This document shows, one piece after another, positions 49,993 to 57,571 of a DNA stretch of 64,000 nucleotides. The DNA is taken from assembly GCF_947488185.1 (NCBI RefSeq), contig NZ_CANKYM010000006.1, forward strand, positions 1-64,000. The letters run 5' to 3'. The notes beneath the pieces are model-generated. The model was not told the origin of the DNA and did no database searches. It was given only the letters and a program-made list of their open reading frames with translations. The DNA comes from an uncultured Roseobacter sp. (GTDB lineage Bacteria; Pseudomonadota; Alphaproteobacteria; Rhodobacterales; Rhodobacteraceae). The translations under genes and the position numbers were made by a program. How positions within the stretch are numbered: the first letter of the stretch is position 1; each line of letters begins with the position of its first letter.

Positions 49993-51717
49993 ATGACAGG
50001 CGGGTTTCTGGATGGCGATGTCTTTCGCGGCCTCGCATTTCGCATCCTCGTCTTTTTATCACTTGCCCTTTTGCCTTTTGGTCTCATCGCCGTTGTGCAA
50101 ACTCAGGAGATTGCCAAACAGTCCGAAGAGAGGACGGAATTGTCGCTGCTGGGCCTGACGGAACTGGCCTCCGGGCCGGAACGCAAATTTATTCAGGAAG
50201 GCTTTGGTGCCGCTGAGGCGCTCAGTTCCATCGTACGGTTGTTTGTGGAGGATGCGCAGGCCTGCGTCTCTTTCCTGCGCGCGTATCAAACGGCCTCCGG
50301 CGTCTATTCCATGGTGGGTTTCTTACCGGCAGACGGCGTGATGACCTGTTCATCAGCCGGAGGAGAATATGATTTCAGCGCTTATCCGGATTTCGACTTG
50401 GCACTTGCAACACCGGAACGCTCCGTTGTTCTGAGCCGCACCGGACCCATTACACAACAACCCACGCTCGTGGTTGTGAGCCCGGTATTTGAGCGTGACG
50501 TTTTTGGCGGTTTCATGCTGTTGTCCATCAATCTGACAACTCTCGAAGAAACCAAGGACACCCTGGCCGAAATCAGCCCCTCTGATCTGGTTATTTTTAA
50601 TGCGGCCGGCGAAGTCCTGACGTCGGATCGGGCACGGCTGGTGACCGAGGCCGATTTACCCTTGAACCGGAGCCTGAAAACGCTTGTGGGCGACAACACG
50701 TCTGTCTTCGACGATGTGAATGGTAAGGAGGAGGAACGGATCTACGCGGTGGTGCCCATTGTGCCGGACGTCGTCTACGCGATGAGTATCTGGCGGCAGG
50801 CCGATGTGCTGGCCAGTGCAAGCCAAACAGGTATGCTCAGCGTGTTTCTACCCATTCTGATGTGGCTGGCCAGCCTGGTGGTCGCGTTCTGGTCGATCAA
50901 CCGTCTGGCCATTCGCTACATTCGCAAACTTGGCCGTCAGATGCGTCTCTTCGCCTACAATCGATCGATGCCGCGCTCGGCTATGGGGCAGGGTGTACCG
51001 AAGGAATTCGTGGACATTCAAACGGTGTTCATGGGCATGGCGGATTCGATTATCCGGGACGAAGCTTCGCTCGAGGACTCCTTGCGTGAAAAGAACATCC
51101 TGCTGAAGGAAGTGCATCACCGGGTCAAGAACAACCTGCAACTGATCTCTTCGATCATGAACATGCAGATTCGGCGCGCCCCGACCGACGAGTCGCGCCT
51201 CGTTCTGAAACGCTTGCAGGAACGCATTCTGAGCCTCGCCACGGTGCACAAGAACCTCTACCAGAGCGATGGTTTGGAACGGGTCGACGCGGGCGCGCTG
51301 GTCGAAGAGATCGTGGGGCAGCTGCTGGTGGTTGGTTTGCCCGCAGGTTCTGCTGTCACAGTGGAACAGTCCTATGCGCCCGTGCAATTGGATACGGATG
51401 ACGCAGCTCCGTTAACCCTGTTGGTCTCCGAAGCCGTGACCAACGCGATGAAATACATCGGACAGGCCACCGCGCGGGACCCTGCGAAACTCAAGATCGA
51501 ACTGTCGCAGGAAGACGGCGAGATAGCTGTTTTCACAATCTCCAACTCCGTAGGAGAGGCCACGGAGGCAGAAAGTACGGGGCTTGGTAAACAATTGATC
51601 AATGCCTTCGCTCGGCAGTTGAACGCCGAGGTCACCACCGAAGTCAAGGACGGGGTGCACTGCCTGACGTTGGCCTTCCCTGTGCCCCATCGGGTTAAGA
51701 CTACTAAGGATTATTAA
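49993..51717 (+). CDS. HisKA_2-family sensor histidine kinase of the general stress response
   Basis: A 574-residue membrane sensor kinase. One helix near the N-terminus (RILVFLSLALLPFGLIAVV) and a second near residues 278-298 bracket a periplasmic sensor domain of about 240 residues. A HAMP-like linker and the HisKA_2 box EVHHRVKNNLQLISSIMNMQ (H375/H376) follow, then the ATPase domain (LVSEAVTNAMKYIGQ). It probably phosphorylates PhyR. The position directly after ecfG supports this. Confidence 0.9.
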   Translation: MTGGFLDGDVFRGLAFRILVFLSLALLPFGLIAVVQTQEIAKQSEERTELSLLGLTELASGPERKFIQEGFGAAEALSSIVRLFVEDAQACVSFLRAYQTASGVYSMVGFLPADGVMTCSSAGGEYDFSAYPDFDLALATPERSVVLSRTGPITQQPTLVVVSPVFERDVFGGFMLLSINLTTLEETKDTLAEISPSDLVIFNAAGEVLTSDRARLVTEADLPLNRSLKTLVGDNTSVFDDVNGKEEERIYAVVPIVPDVVYAMSIWRQADVLASASQTGMLSVFLPILMWLASLVVAFWSINRLAIRYIRKLGRQMRLFAYNRSMPRSAMGQGVPKEFVDIQTVFMGMADSIIRDEASLEDSLREKNILLKEVHHRVKNNLQLISSIMNMQIRRAPTDESRLVLKRLQERILSLATVHKNLYQSDGLERVDAGALVEEIVGQLLVVGLPAGSAVTVEQSYAPVQLDTDDAAPLTLLVSEAVTNAMKYIGQATARDPAKLKIELSQEDGEIAVFTISNSVGEATEAESTGLGKQLINAFARQLNAEVTTEVKDGVHCLTLAFPVPHRVKTTKDY

Positions 51718-51735
51718 CTATATTCTGATAGCTAT

Positions 51736-51761
51736 GGAACAAATCCGAAGCAAATAACGTT
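51736..51761 (+). promoter_or_regulatory. EcfG-type promoter upstream of the 36-residue membrane protein
   Basis: GGAAC (51736-51740), 17 bases, CGTT (51758-51761), a perfect general stress promoter 33 bases before the small ORF. Confidence 0.75.
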
Positions 51762-51794
51762 TTTCCCACGAACACTGAGGAAAGGAACCCTGAC

Positions 51795-51905
51795 ATGTCG
51801 ATTGACCTGTTCGTTTTCGGGCTTTCCATTCTGACTGTGGTTGCGCTGATTGTTCTTGTTTTGACGAGCGAGGGCAAAGGCAGACGTGGTGATGACAACG
51901 ACTAG
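51795..51905 (+). CDS. 36-residue single-pass membrane protein
   Basis: Reads MSIDLFVFGLSILTVVALIV, continues with LVLTS and a charged tail (EGKGRRGDDND). It has one transmembrane helix with the polar tail probably cytoplasmic. AAAGGAA precedes the ATG. A perfect EcfG promoter lies upstream and an intrinsic terminator about 100 bases downstream, so it is a complete stress-inducible unit. No family recognised. Confidence 0.7.
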   Translation: MSIDLFVFGLSILTVVALIVLVLTSEGKGRRGDDND

Positions 51906-52008
51906 ATCGTTGTTGTGACGGACCATTGTTGGTCATCTTTGCGCAAGGGGCTCGCCTTTGCTTTAGAGCCATCGCCGGGTAACGGCGGAAGAAAGCCGAA
52001 ACAGATTG

Positions 52009-52041
52009 ACCCCTGATTGCCCAAGGCGATCAGGGGTTTTT
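52009..52041 (+). terminator. Intrinsic terminator
   Basis: ACCCCTGAT (52009-52017) pairs with ATCAGGGGT (52029-52037), followed by TTTT. It ends plus-strand transcription from the stress island before the convergent XRE-cupin gene. Confidence 0.85.
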
Positions 52042-52043
52042 CG

Positions 52044-52640
52044 TCAAAAACTGGGCGGTGTGCAGGCGCTGATGATCTCGCACTCTTCGGAGCCGGTGTT
52101 TCGAAACCGGTGGGGCAGCTGGCTGTTGAAAAGATATCCGTCGCCGGGACCCAAGGTGCCGACCTCGTCGTCCACGGTGATCTCGATTTGACCGCGAATG
52201 ACCACCCCGGCCTCCTCCGCATCGTGGCTGAGCAGTTCCGGCCCGGTATCCGCGCCGGGGGCATAGCGCTCGTGCAGCAGCTGCAGGGCATGTTCTTGTG
52301 CGTTCCCCAATTGCCGCAGGGACAGGAGCTGCGCCTGCGGCCCATCGAAATCGGGGGGTGCGATTTCGGTGAATTCCTCTGCAGTGTAGAAGTATTTGCT
52401 CTGGCCGGTATCTTCGAGCGTGGCAAAGAATTCGGCCATCGACACCTGAATCGCATCCAACAGGCTTTTGAGCGAGGCCACGGATGGGCTGGTCTTGTTC
52501 TGCTCGATCAGGGAAATAGTGCCGTTGGTCAGCCCCGCCCGTGTGGCGAGTTCCCGCTGGGAAAGCCCCCGTTTTTTTCGGATCGTGCGTAGCCTGTGTC
52601 CAATATCCAAGGGGCCGGTTCCTCGTCTTTCGGGTGACAT
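52044..52640 (-). CDS. XRE-family regulator with cupin sensor domain (PuuR-like)
   Basis: A 198-residue regulator with an N-terminal HTH (GHRLRTIRKKRGLSQRELATRA and GLTNGTISLIEQNKTSPSV, in part, about residues 13-65) and a C-terminal cupin (EEAGVVIRGQIEITVDDE, FNSQLPHRFRNTG). This is the architecture of PuuR, the putrescine catabolism repressor. The ATG at MSPERRG is preferred because the upstream 28 codons are poor. It is divergent from a class III aminotransferase and probably controls it; the ligand is inferred, perhaps an amine or amino acid. Confidence 0.87.
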   Translation of the reverse strand: MSPERRGTGPLDIGHRLRTIRKKRGLSQRELATRAGLTNGTISLIEQNKTSPSVASLKSLLDAIQVSMAEFFATLEDTGQSKYFYTAEEFTEIAPPDFDGPQAQLLSLRQLGNAQEHALQLLHERYAPGADTGPELLSHDAEEAGVVIRGQIEITVDDEVGTLGPGDGYLFNSQLPHRFRNTGSEECEIISACTPPSF

Positions 52641-52818
52641 GTTGGTTTTGCTTGGTTTTTTAAACAGCAAGCCGGGTCTGTGCTCAATCCCTTTTCTGCC
52701 AGGCGCGGACGAGAAGTCATCCATTCCATAAAAACGCCTGCAGAATCACGATTGACAACAAAATTAAACGGCGTATCGATATTTTAAACATCTCGCCTGA
52801 CATCAAAGGAATGAGCAT
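52641..52818. promoter_or_regulatory. Divergent promoter with TTAAAC repeats
   Basis: A 178-base gap between regulator and aminotransferase. A sigma70-like -35 TTGACA (52752-52757) precedes a TATCGAT-type -10. TTAAAC occurs at 52764-52769 and 52784-52789 (20 bases apart, two helix turns) and at 52660-52665, plausible operator half-sites. The same AAATTAAACATC-like string recurs at 55951 upstream of the flavoprotein gene. Confidence 0.45.
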
Positions 52819-54213
52819 ATGGCCAGCACTGTCAAAACGCCTGCGGCAAAAAAGCCGCGCAAGCCCCGCGTGGCAAAAGCCCGCAAGATCGCCGTGGTTT
52901 CCACAACACCCGCCGAACAGAGCAATGCAGCGCTCCTCGCCCGCCGCGAGGCGGCGGTCCCGCGCGGCGTCGCCTCTGCCGCGCCTGTGTTTGCGGAGCG
53001 TGCGGAGAACGCTGAGCTCTGGGATGTGGAAGGCAAGCGCTACATCGATTTCGCCGGTGGCATCGCCGTGCTGAACACCGGGCACCGCCACCCGTCGGTC
53101 GTCGCGGCGGCGAAGGCACAGGAAGACAAGTATACGCACACCTCCTTTCAGGTGGTGCCCTATGAGCCATACGTAGCCCTTGCAGAAAAGCTGAATGCGC
53201 TGGCGCCGGGTGATCATGCGAAGAAGTCGCTGCTGGTGACTACAGGCGCGGAAGCTGTTGAAAATGCAGTGAAGATCGCGCGTGCCGCGACAGGTCGCCC
53301 GGGTGTGATCGCCTTCACCGGGGGCTATCATGGCCGCACGCTGCTGACGCTGGGCATGACCGGCAAGATCAGCCCCTACAAGAAAGATGTTGGTCCCTTC
53401 CCGTCGGATATCTTCCGCGCGCCATTCCCCTCCGTGCGGGACGGGATCACCGTGGAAGATGCGCTGACCGGATTGCAAAACCTCTTCCTGACCGATGCAC
53501 AGCCAGACCGCGTTGCCGCGATCATCATCGAACCCGTGCTGGGCGAGGGGGGATATACACCTGTGCCCTTCGAGATGATGCAGGCGCTGCGCCAGATCTG
53601 CGACGAGCATGGCATCCTGCTGATTGCAGATGAAATCCAGGCGGGCTTCGGCCGTACCGGCACATGGTTTGCGATTGAGCATTCCGGCGTGGTTCCGGAT
53701 CTGATCACCGTGGCGAAATCCATGGCAGGCGGCTACCCGATTGCCGGTGTGATCGGACGTGCGGACATCATGGACGCGATGGCACCCGGTGGTTTGGGCG
53801 GTACATACGGCGGCAACCCGGTGGCCTGCGCCGCTGCCTTGGCCGCGATCGAAGCCATCGAGAGCGAAGGGCTGCTGGCCCGTTCGTTGGAGATGGGCGA
53901 GACCTTCCGCGCCCGTTTTGCCGAGATCGGTGCGCGGGTTGCGCCCTACCGTATGTGGGACATCCGCGGCCTGGGTGCAATGCTGGCAGTCGAATTTGTC
54001 ACCGACTTTGAGACCGCGACACCGGATGCAGCGCTCGTGAAATCCATCTGCGCCCATGCGCTGAAACGCGGGTTGATCCTGCTCGCCTGCGGGATGCAAG
54101 GCAACGCCTTGCGGATCATGGTGCCGTTGACGGCGTCAGACGAAATCATTGCCGAAGGTATGGCGATCTTTGAGGCAGCACTTGCAGATGCGGTGGCTGA
54201 ACAGGCCGCCTGA
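52819..54213 (+). CDS. Class III aminotransferase (4-aminobutyrate/diamine type)
   Basis: A 464-residue PLP aminotransferase resembling GabT/PuuE. The first 28 residues are an unusual lysine/arginine/proline-rich extension (TPAAKKPRKPRVAKARKI). Conserved parts are YIDFAGGIAVLNTGHRHP, TTGAEAVENAVKIARAATGR, the D of ILLIADEIQAGFGRTG and the PLP lysine in ITVAKSMAGGYPIAG. It probably transaminates GABA or related omega-amino acids. It is divergent from a PuuR-like regulator. Confidence 0.9.
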   Translation: MASTVKTPAAKKPRKPRVAKARKIAVVSTTPAEQSNAALLARREAAVPRGVASAAPVFAERAENAELWDVEGKRYIDFAGGIAVLNTGHRHPSVVAAAKAQEDKYTHTSFQVVPYEPYVALAEKLNALAPGDHAKKSLLVTTGAEAVENAVKIARAATGRPGVIAFTGGYHGRTLLTLGMTGKISPYKKDVGPFPSDIFRAPFPSVRDGITVEDALTGLQNLFLTDAQPDRVAAIIIEPVLGEGGYTPVPFEMMQALRQICDEHGILLIADEIQAGFGRTGTWFAIEHSGVVPDLITVAKSMAGGYPIAGVIGRADIMDAMAPGGLGGTYGGNPVACAAALAAIEAIESEGLLARSLEMGETFRARFAEIGARVAPYRMWDIRGLGAMLAVEFVTDFETATPDAALVKSICAHALKRGLILLACGMQGNALRIMVPLTASDEIIAEGMAIFEAALADAVAEQAA

Positions 54214-54237
54214 CGCGCGCCACTATAGCACTACCAG

Positions 54238-54262
54238 AAAGGGCGCCTTTGAGCGCCTTTTT
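54238..54262. terminator. Intrinsic terminator after the aminotransferase gene
   Basis: AAAGGGCGC-CTTTGA-GCGCCTTTTT: a short GC stem followed by five T, between convergent genes, overlapping the stop of the flavoprotein gene. Confidence 0.75.
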
Positions 54263-55880
54263 AACAGGGTGGGGGTGCGAAGCTTTTGGCGCTCGCCCGG
54301 GCCCAGCGTTTGCGGTAATCGGCGCCGATATCTTCCTGGGTATTGAGCAGGAACCCTTCCGGCAGATAGGGATAGGCCTCGTTGCCCTCGACCATTTCCT
54401 TGTCGCCCAGACGCACCATCATATGTTGCGGCATGAAATCCCCGGGGTGTTCGAGCCCGGCAGCACCCGTCATTTCACCCAAGGCTTGCAGGGTGTTGTC
54501 GTGAAACCGCGCGACGCGTTGCGACTTTGAGCCGACATCAAGCGCCCGCTGGCGGATCGGATCCTGCGTGGCCACGCCGACGGGGCAGTGGTTGGTGTGG
54601 CAGGCCTGCGCCTGAATGCAGCCGATGGCGAACATGAACCCGCGCGCCGAATTGCACCAGTCGGCGCCAAGCGCCAGCGCCCGCGCGATGTCGAAAGCGG
54701 AGATGATCTTGCCCGCCGCGCCCACCTTGACCTGATCGCGCAGGCCCGCGCCGCGCAGGGTGTTGTGCACGAAGGTCAGCCCCTCGATCAGGGGCATGCC
54801 AACGTGGTTGGAGAATTCGACGGGAGCCGCGCCCGTGCCGCCCTCGGTGCCGTCCACCACGATGAAGTCGGGCGCAATCCCGGTCTCCAGCATCGCTTTC
54901 ACCATGCACATGAACTCACGCCGGTGCCCGATGCACAACTTGAAGCCCACCGGCTTACCCTCTGATAAATTGCGCAATTCTCCGATGAACTGCATCATCT
55001 CGATGGGTGTCGAAAAGGCCGAGTGCGCGGCGGGAGAAATACAATCCTCACCCATGGGAATACCCCGGGCCTCGGCAATCTCCGGGCTGATTTTCGAGGC
55101 CGGCAGCATGCCGCCATGCCCCGGTTTCGCCCCCTGGCTGAGCTTCAGCTCGATCATCTTGATCTGATCGAGGCTGGCCGTTTCCTTGAATTTTTCGGGA
55201 TCAAAGGAGCCGTCTTCCGCCCGGCAGCCGAAATAGCCGGACGCGACCTGATAGATCAGATCGCCACCGCCCGCCTTGTGGTACCGGCTGACCGAGCCTT
55301 CACCGGTGTCATGGGCAAAGCCGCCCAGTTTTGCGCCAGTGTTCAACGCCTCAATGGCGTTGGCCGAAAGAGAGCCGAAGCTCATCGCCGAGATATTATA
55401 GAGCGACGCTTCATAGGGCTGTTTGCAGGCGTCGCCCCCGATTTTCACGCGGAAATCCGTATCTTCGATATGGATCGGGATGACGGAATGCGTGACCCAA
55501 GCATAGCCCGCATCATACACCCTTTGCCGCGTGCCAAAGGGGCGTTTGTCCTCCTGACCCTTGGCGCGCTGATAGACCAGACTGCGGGCATCACGGGAAA
55601 ACGGCTCCTCATCCTGATCGGATTCAATAAGATACTGGCGGATTTCCGGGCGGATGCCCTCGAAGAGGAACCGCATATGGCCCAGCACCGGGTAGTTGCG
55701 CAGGATCGAATGGTGTGGCTGTCGTACATCATGCAGTCCCAGAAACGACAGGAAGATGAAAAACGCTGCTGGGATCAGCATCCAACCGGTCCAGATCAGC
55801 GCAGCGATCAGGCAAAGAAAACTGGCCACTACCACGCCTGTGAAGGTGGTGTAGCGCATCATGGATCCGAGATCTGGCAT
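54261..55880 (-). CDS. Glutamate synthase-like FMN protein (membrane-anchored)
   Basis: A 539-residue protein with two N-terminal hydrophobic helices (TTFTGVVVASFLCLIAALIW, LIPAAFFIFLSFLGL). The FMN-binding domain of glutamate synthase follows (MSFGSLSANAIEALNTGAKL, KPGHGGMLPASKIS, GGTGAAPVEFSNHVGMP) and an Fe-S-like cysteine cluster CIQAQACHTNHCPVG. It lacks the glutaminase domain, so it belongs to the stand-alone GltB-like family of unknown reaction. The ATG at MPDLGSM has AGGAAG upstream; a longer start is possible. Confidence 0.85.
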   Translation of the reverse strand: MPDLGSMMRYTTFTGVVVASFLCLIAALIWTGWMLIPAAFFIFLSFLGLHDVRQPHHSILRNYPVLGHMRFLFEGIRPEIRQYLIESDQDEEPFSRDARSLVYQRAKGQEDKRPFGTRQRVYDAGYAWVTHSVIPIHIEDTDFRVKIGGDACKQPYEASLYNISAMSFGSLSANAIEALNTGAKLGGFAHDTGEGSVSRYHKAGGGDLIYQVASGYFGCRAEDGSFDPEKFKETASLDQIKMIELKLSQGAKPGHGGMLPASKISPEIAEARGIPMGEDCISPAAHSAFSTPIEMMQFIGELRNLSEGKPVGFKLCIGHRREFMCMVKAMLETGIAPDFIVVDGTEGGTGAAPVEFSNHVGMPLIEGLTFVHNTLRGAGLRDQVKVGAAGKIISAFDIARALALGADWCNSARGFMFAIGCIQAQACHTNHCPVGVATQDPIRQRALDVGSKSQRVARFHDNTLQALGEMTGAAGLEHPGDFMPQHMMVRLGDKEMVEGNEAYPYLPEGFLLNTQEDIGADYRKRWARASAKSFAPPPC

Positions 55881-56226
55881 ATATCTTCCTGCTGTGGCCG
55901 CAGTTTTCAGGGCGCGTGCGATGGGCACGAGGGGCTGCTGGCATCACGAAAAATTAAACATCCGCGAATGATGATTCATTGTGCGGATTTGCGCAAGGAT
56001 TCCTGCTGTCACGCTTTGGTGGGCAGGATTCAGGTATTGCGCTTGAACAACACTCAAAAGCTTCGTACGCTTTTGGAGAACAGGGTGCGCATGAACAATA
56101 TAGCGAATCCGGCCGCAAGATAAGCCGGGGCGCACCTGCCGGAGGATTGGGGAGCCTCACCGTCGTCATCCGTCCGTGCGGGGTCGTCGGGCCGCCTTTC
56201 CTTCCGAATATCAAAAGGGAGAGGTG
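55881..56226. other. Intergenic region upstream of the flavoprotein and nitrilase genes
   Basis: About 350 bases without a convincing gene. It holds the minus-strand promoter of the flavoprotein gene, including the TTAAAC motif at 55954-55959 that also occurs near the XRE regulator, and presumably the plus-strand promoter of the operon starting near 56.2 kb. No repeat or RNA gene seen. Confidence 0.45.
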
Positions 56227-56439
56227 ATGCGTGCGTTTAAAATATTAACCGATCCAGCCGGTCGTACAGCGCGCAAGCAGGCTGAAACGCCTATTCTCTC
56301 AAAGTGCCTTAACGTCGTTTTCACTTTACGCCTGTTCCTGAGGTTCCAACTGACAGCAGATGGGCGTAAGGCAACGTGGCGCGAAGTCGTATGTGGGTCA
56401 TGCTGGCCCCCTTCGCCGCGACGGAGTGTTTTGTTATGA
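56227..56439 (+). CDS. Possible 70-residue basic protein or leader upstream of the nitrilase gene
   Basis: An open frame starting MRAFKILTDPAGRTARKQAE, preceded by a very good ribosome site (GGGAGAGG). Its TGA overlaps the ATG of the nitrilase-family gene (ATGA), as expected for translational coupling. Against it: the composition is odd (Arg, Cys, Trp-rich C-terminus ending PSPRRSVLL) and no family is recognised. It may be a leader ORF coupling translation into the operon. Confidence 0.35.
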   Translation: MRAFKILTDPAGRTARKQAETPILSKCLNVVFTLRLFLRFQLTADGRKATWREVVCGSCWPPSPRRSVLL

Positions 56440-57494
56440 CCCCATTCGCTATTGCCGGCGTGCAGATGTATGTGAACGCGCTGCATTCCAATGTGGAAGG
56501 GATGATCCACCGGCTGGACGTGCTGATGGCGCGGTTCCCCTGGACGCAGATGGTGCTGTTTTCCGAGCTGGCACCCTATGGCCCGCTCGACAAATTTGCC
56601 CAAGCCCCGCAGAATGACGCGCTCGACACCTTCTGCGAAGCTGCGCGCAAGCATCGCATCTGGCTGATCCCGGGTTCGATGTTCCTGCGCGATCCGGAGA
56701 CGGGCATGGTGTTCAATACCGCCGTGGTGATCAACCCCGAGGGCGAGATCATCAAGCGGTATGCCAAGATGTTCCCGTTCCGGCCTTATGAAACTGGGAT
56801 TGCTGCGGGCACCGAATTCTGTGTGTTCGATGTGCCGGAGGTCGGGCGGTTCGGTCTGTCGATCTGCTACGATATCTGGTTCCCCGAGACCACGCGGCAG
56901 CTGACAGCGCAGGGCGTCGAAGTGCTGTTGCATCCGGTGCTGACCGGGACAACCGACCGGGATGCGGAACTGGCAATCGCGCGGTCCACGGCGGCACAGT
57001 TTCAATGCTACGTCTTTGACGTGAACGGGCTTGGCGCGGGTGGCGTGGGCAAATCGCTGGTCGTGGACCCCTCGGCCCATGTGCTGCACCAGTCCGCGGG
57101 ACAGGAAGATATGTTCCCCATCGAGGTCGATCTGTCGATGGTGCGCCGCCAGCGCGAAACAGGCATGAAGGGGCTGGGTCAGGTCCTCAAGAGTTTCCGC
57201 GACCGTTCTGTGGATTTCTCGGTCTATGACCGGAACAGTGGAACCGATGCCTATCTTAAGACGTTAGGCCCACTGGAAATACCTCAACAAGGGACGCGCG
57301 CGGGACTTCACGTGGATGTGCCAGCAGAAAAAGTACAGGAAACGCCTGCGTTCAAAGGTATGGCGATTGACACGCTGTCCGGATCCGTGACCGCGCATCC
57401 TGCGTCCAATACGACGAAAACTGCCCAAGCAGAGGCAGCACCCCAACCCCCGACCGAAGAAATTCGGGGGAGCGAAACACAATCTAGCGGGTAG
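56436..57494 (+). CDS. Nitrilase-superfamily carbon-nitrogen hydrolase
   Basis: A 352-residue amidohydrolase of the nitrilase superfamily. The catalytic triad is visible: E44 in LFSELAPYGP, K111 in RYAKMFPFRPYE and C144 in LSICYDIWFPET. It hydrolyses amides or carbamoyl groups of small molecules. The last 60 residues are a low-complexity Ala/Pro/Thr/Glu-rich tail, longer than usual. First enzyme of a plus-strand operon with a PLP decarboxylase-fold enzyme, an ATP-grasp ligase and a C45-type hydrolase, 77 bases before the next gene. Confidence 0.85.
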   Translation: MTPFAIAGVQMYVNALHSNVEGMIHRLDVLMARFPWTQMVLFSELAPYGPLDKFAQAPQNDALDTFCEAARKHRIWLIPGSMFLRDPETGMVFNTAVVINPEGEIIKRYAKMFPFRPYETGIAAGTEFCVFDVPEVGRFGLSICYDIWFPETTRQLTAQGVEVLLHPVLTGTTDRDAELAIARSTAAQFQCYVFDVNGLGAGGVGKSLVVDPSAHVLHQSAGQEDMFPIEVDLSMVRRQRETGMKGLGQVLKSFRDRSVDFSVYDRNSGTDAYLKTLGPLEIPQQGTRAGLHVDVPAEKVQETPAFKGMAIDTLSGSVTAHPASNTTKTAQAEAAPQPPTEEIRGSETQSSG

Positions 57495-57571
57495 ATCGCC
57501 GGGCCTTGTCGGGCGGTCACTGCCGCCCGGCGTATCAATCGGTGGTTTTCCCGGACAGCGGAGGACAACTG

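Noticed and set aside
55023..56123. 366-codon plus-strand frame opposite the glutamate synthase-like gene
   Set aside because: Most of it is antisense to a clear flavoprotein; the remainder lies in promoter DNA and shows no conserved feature.
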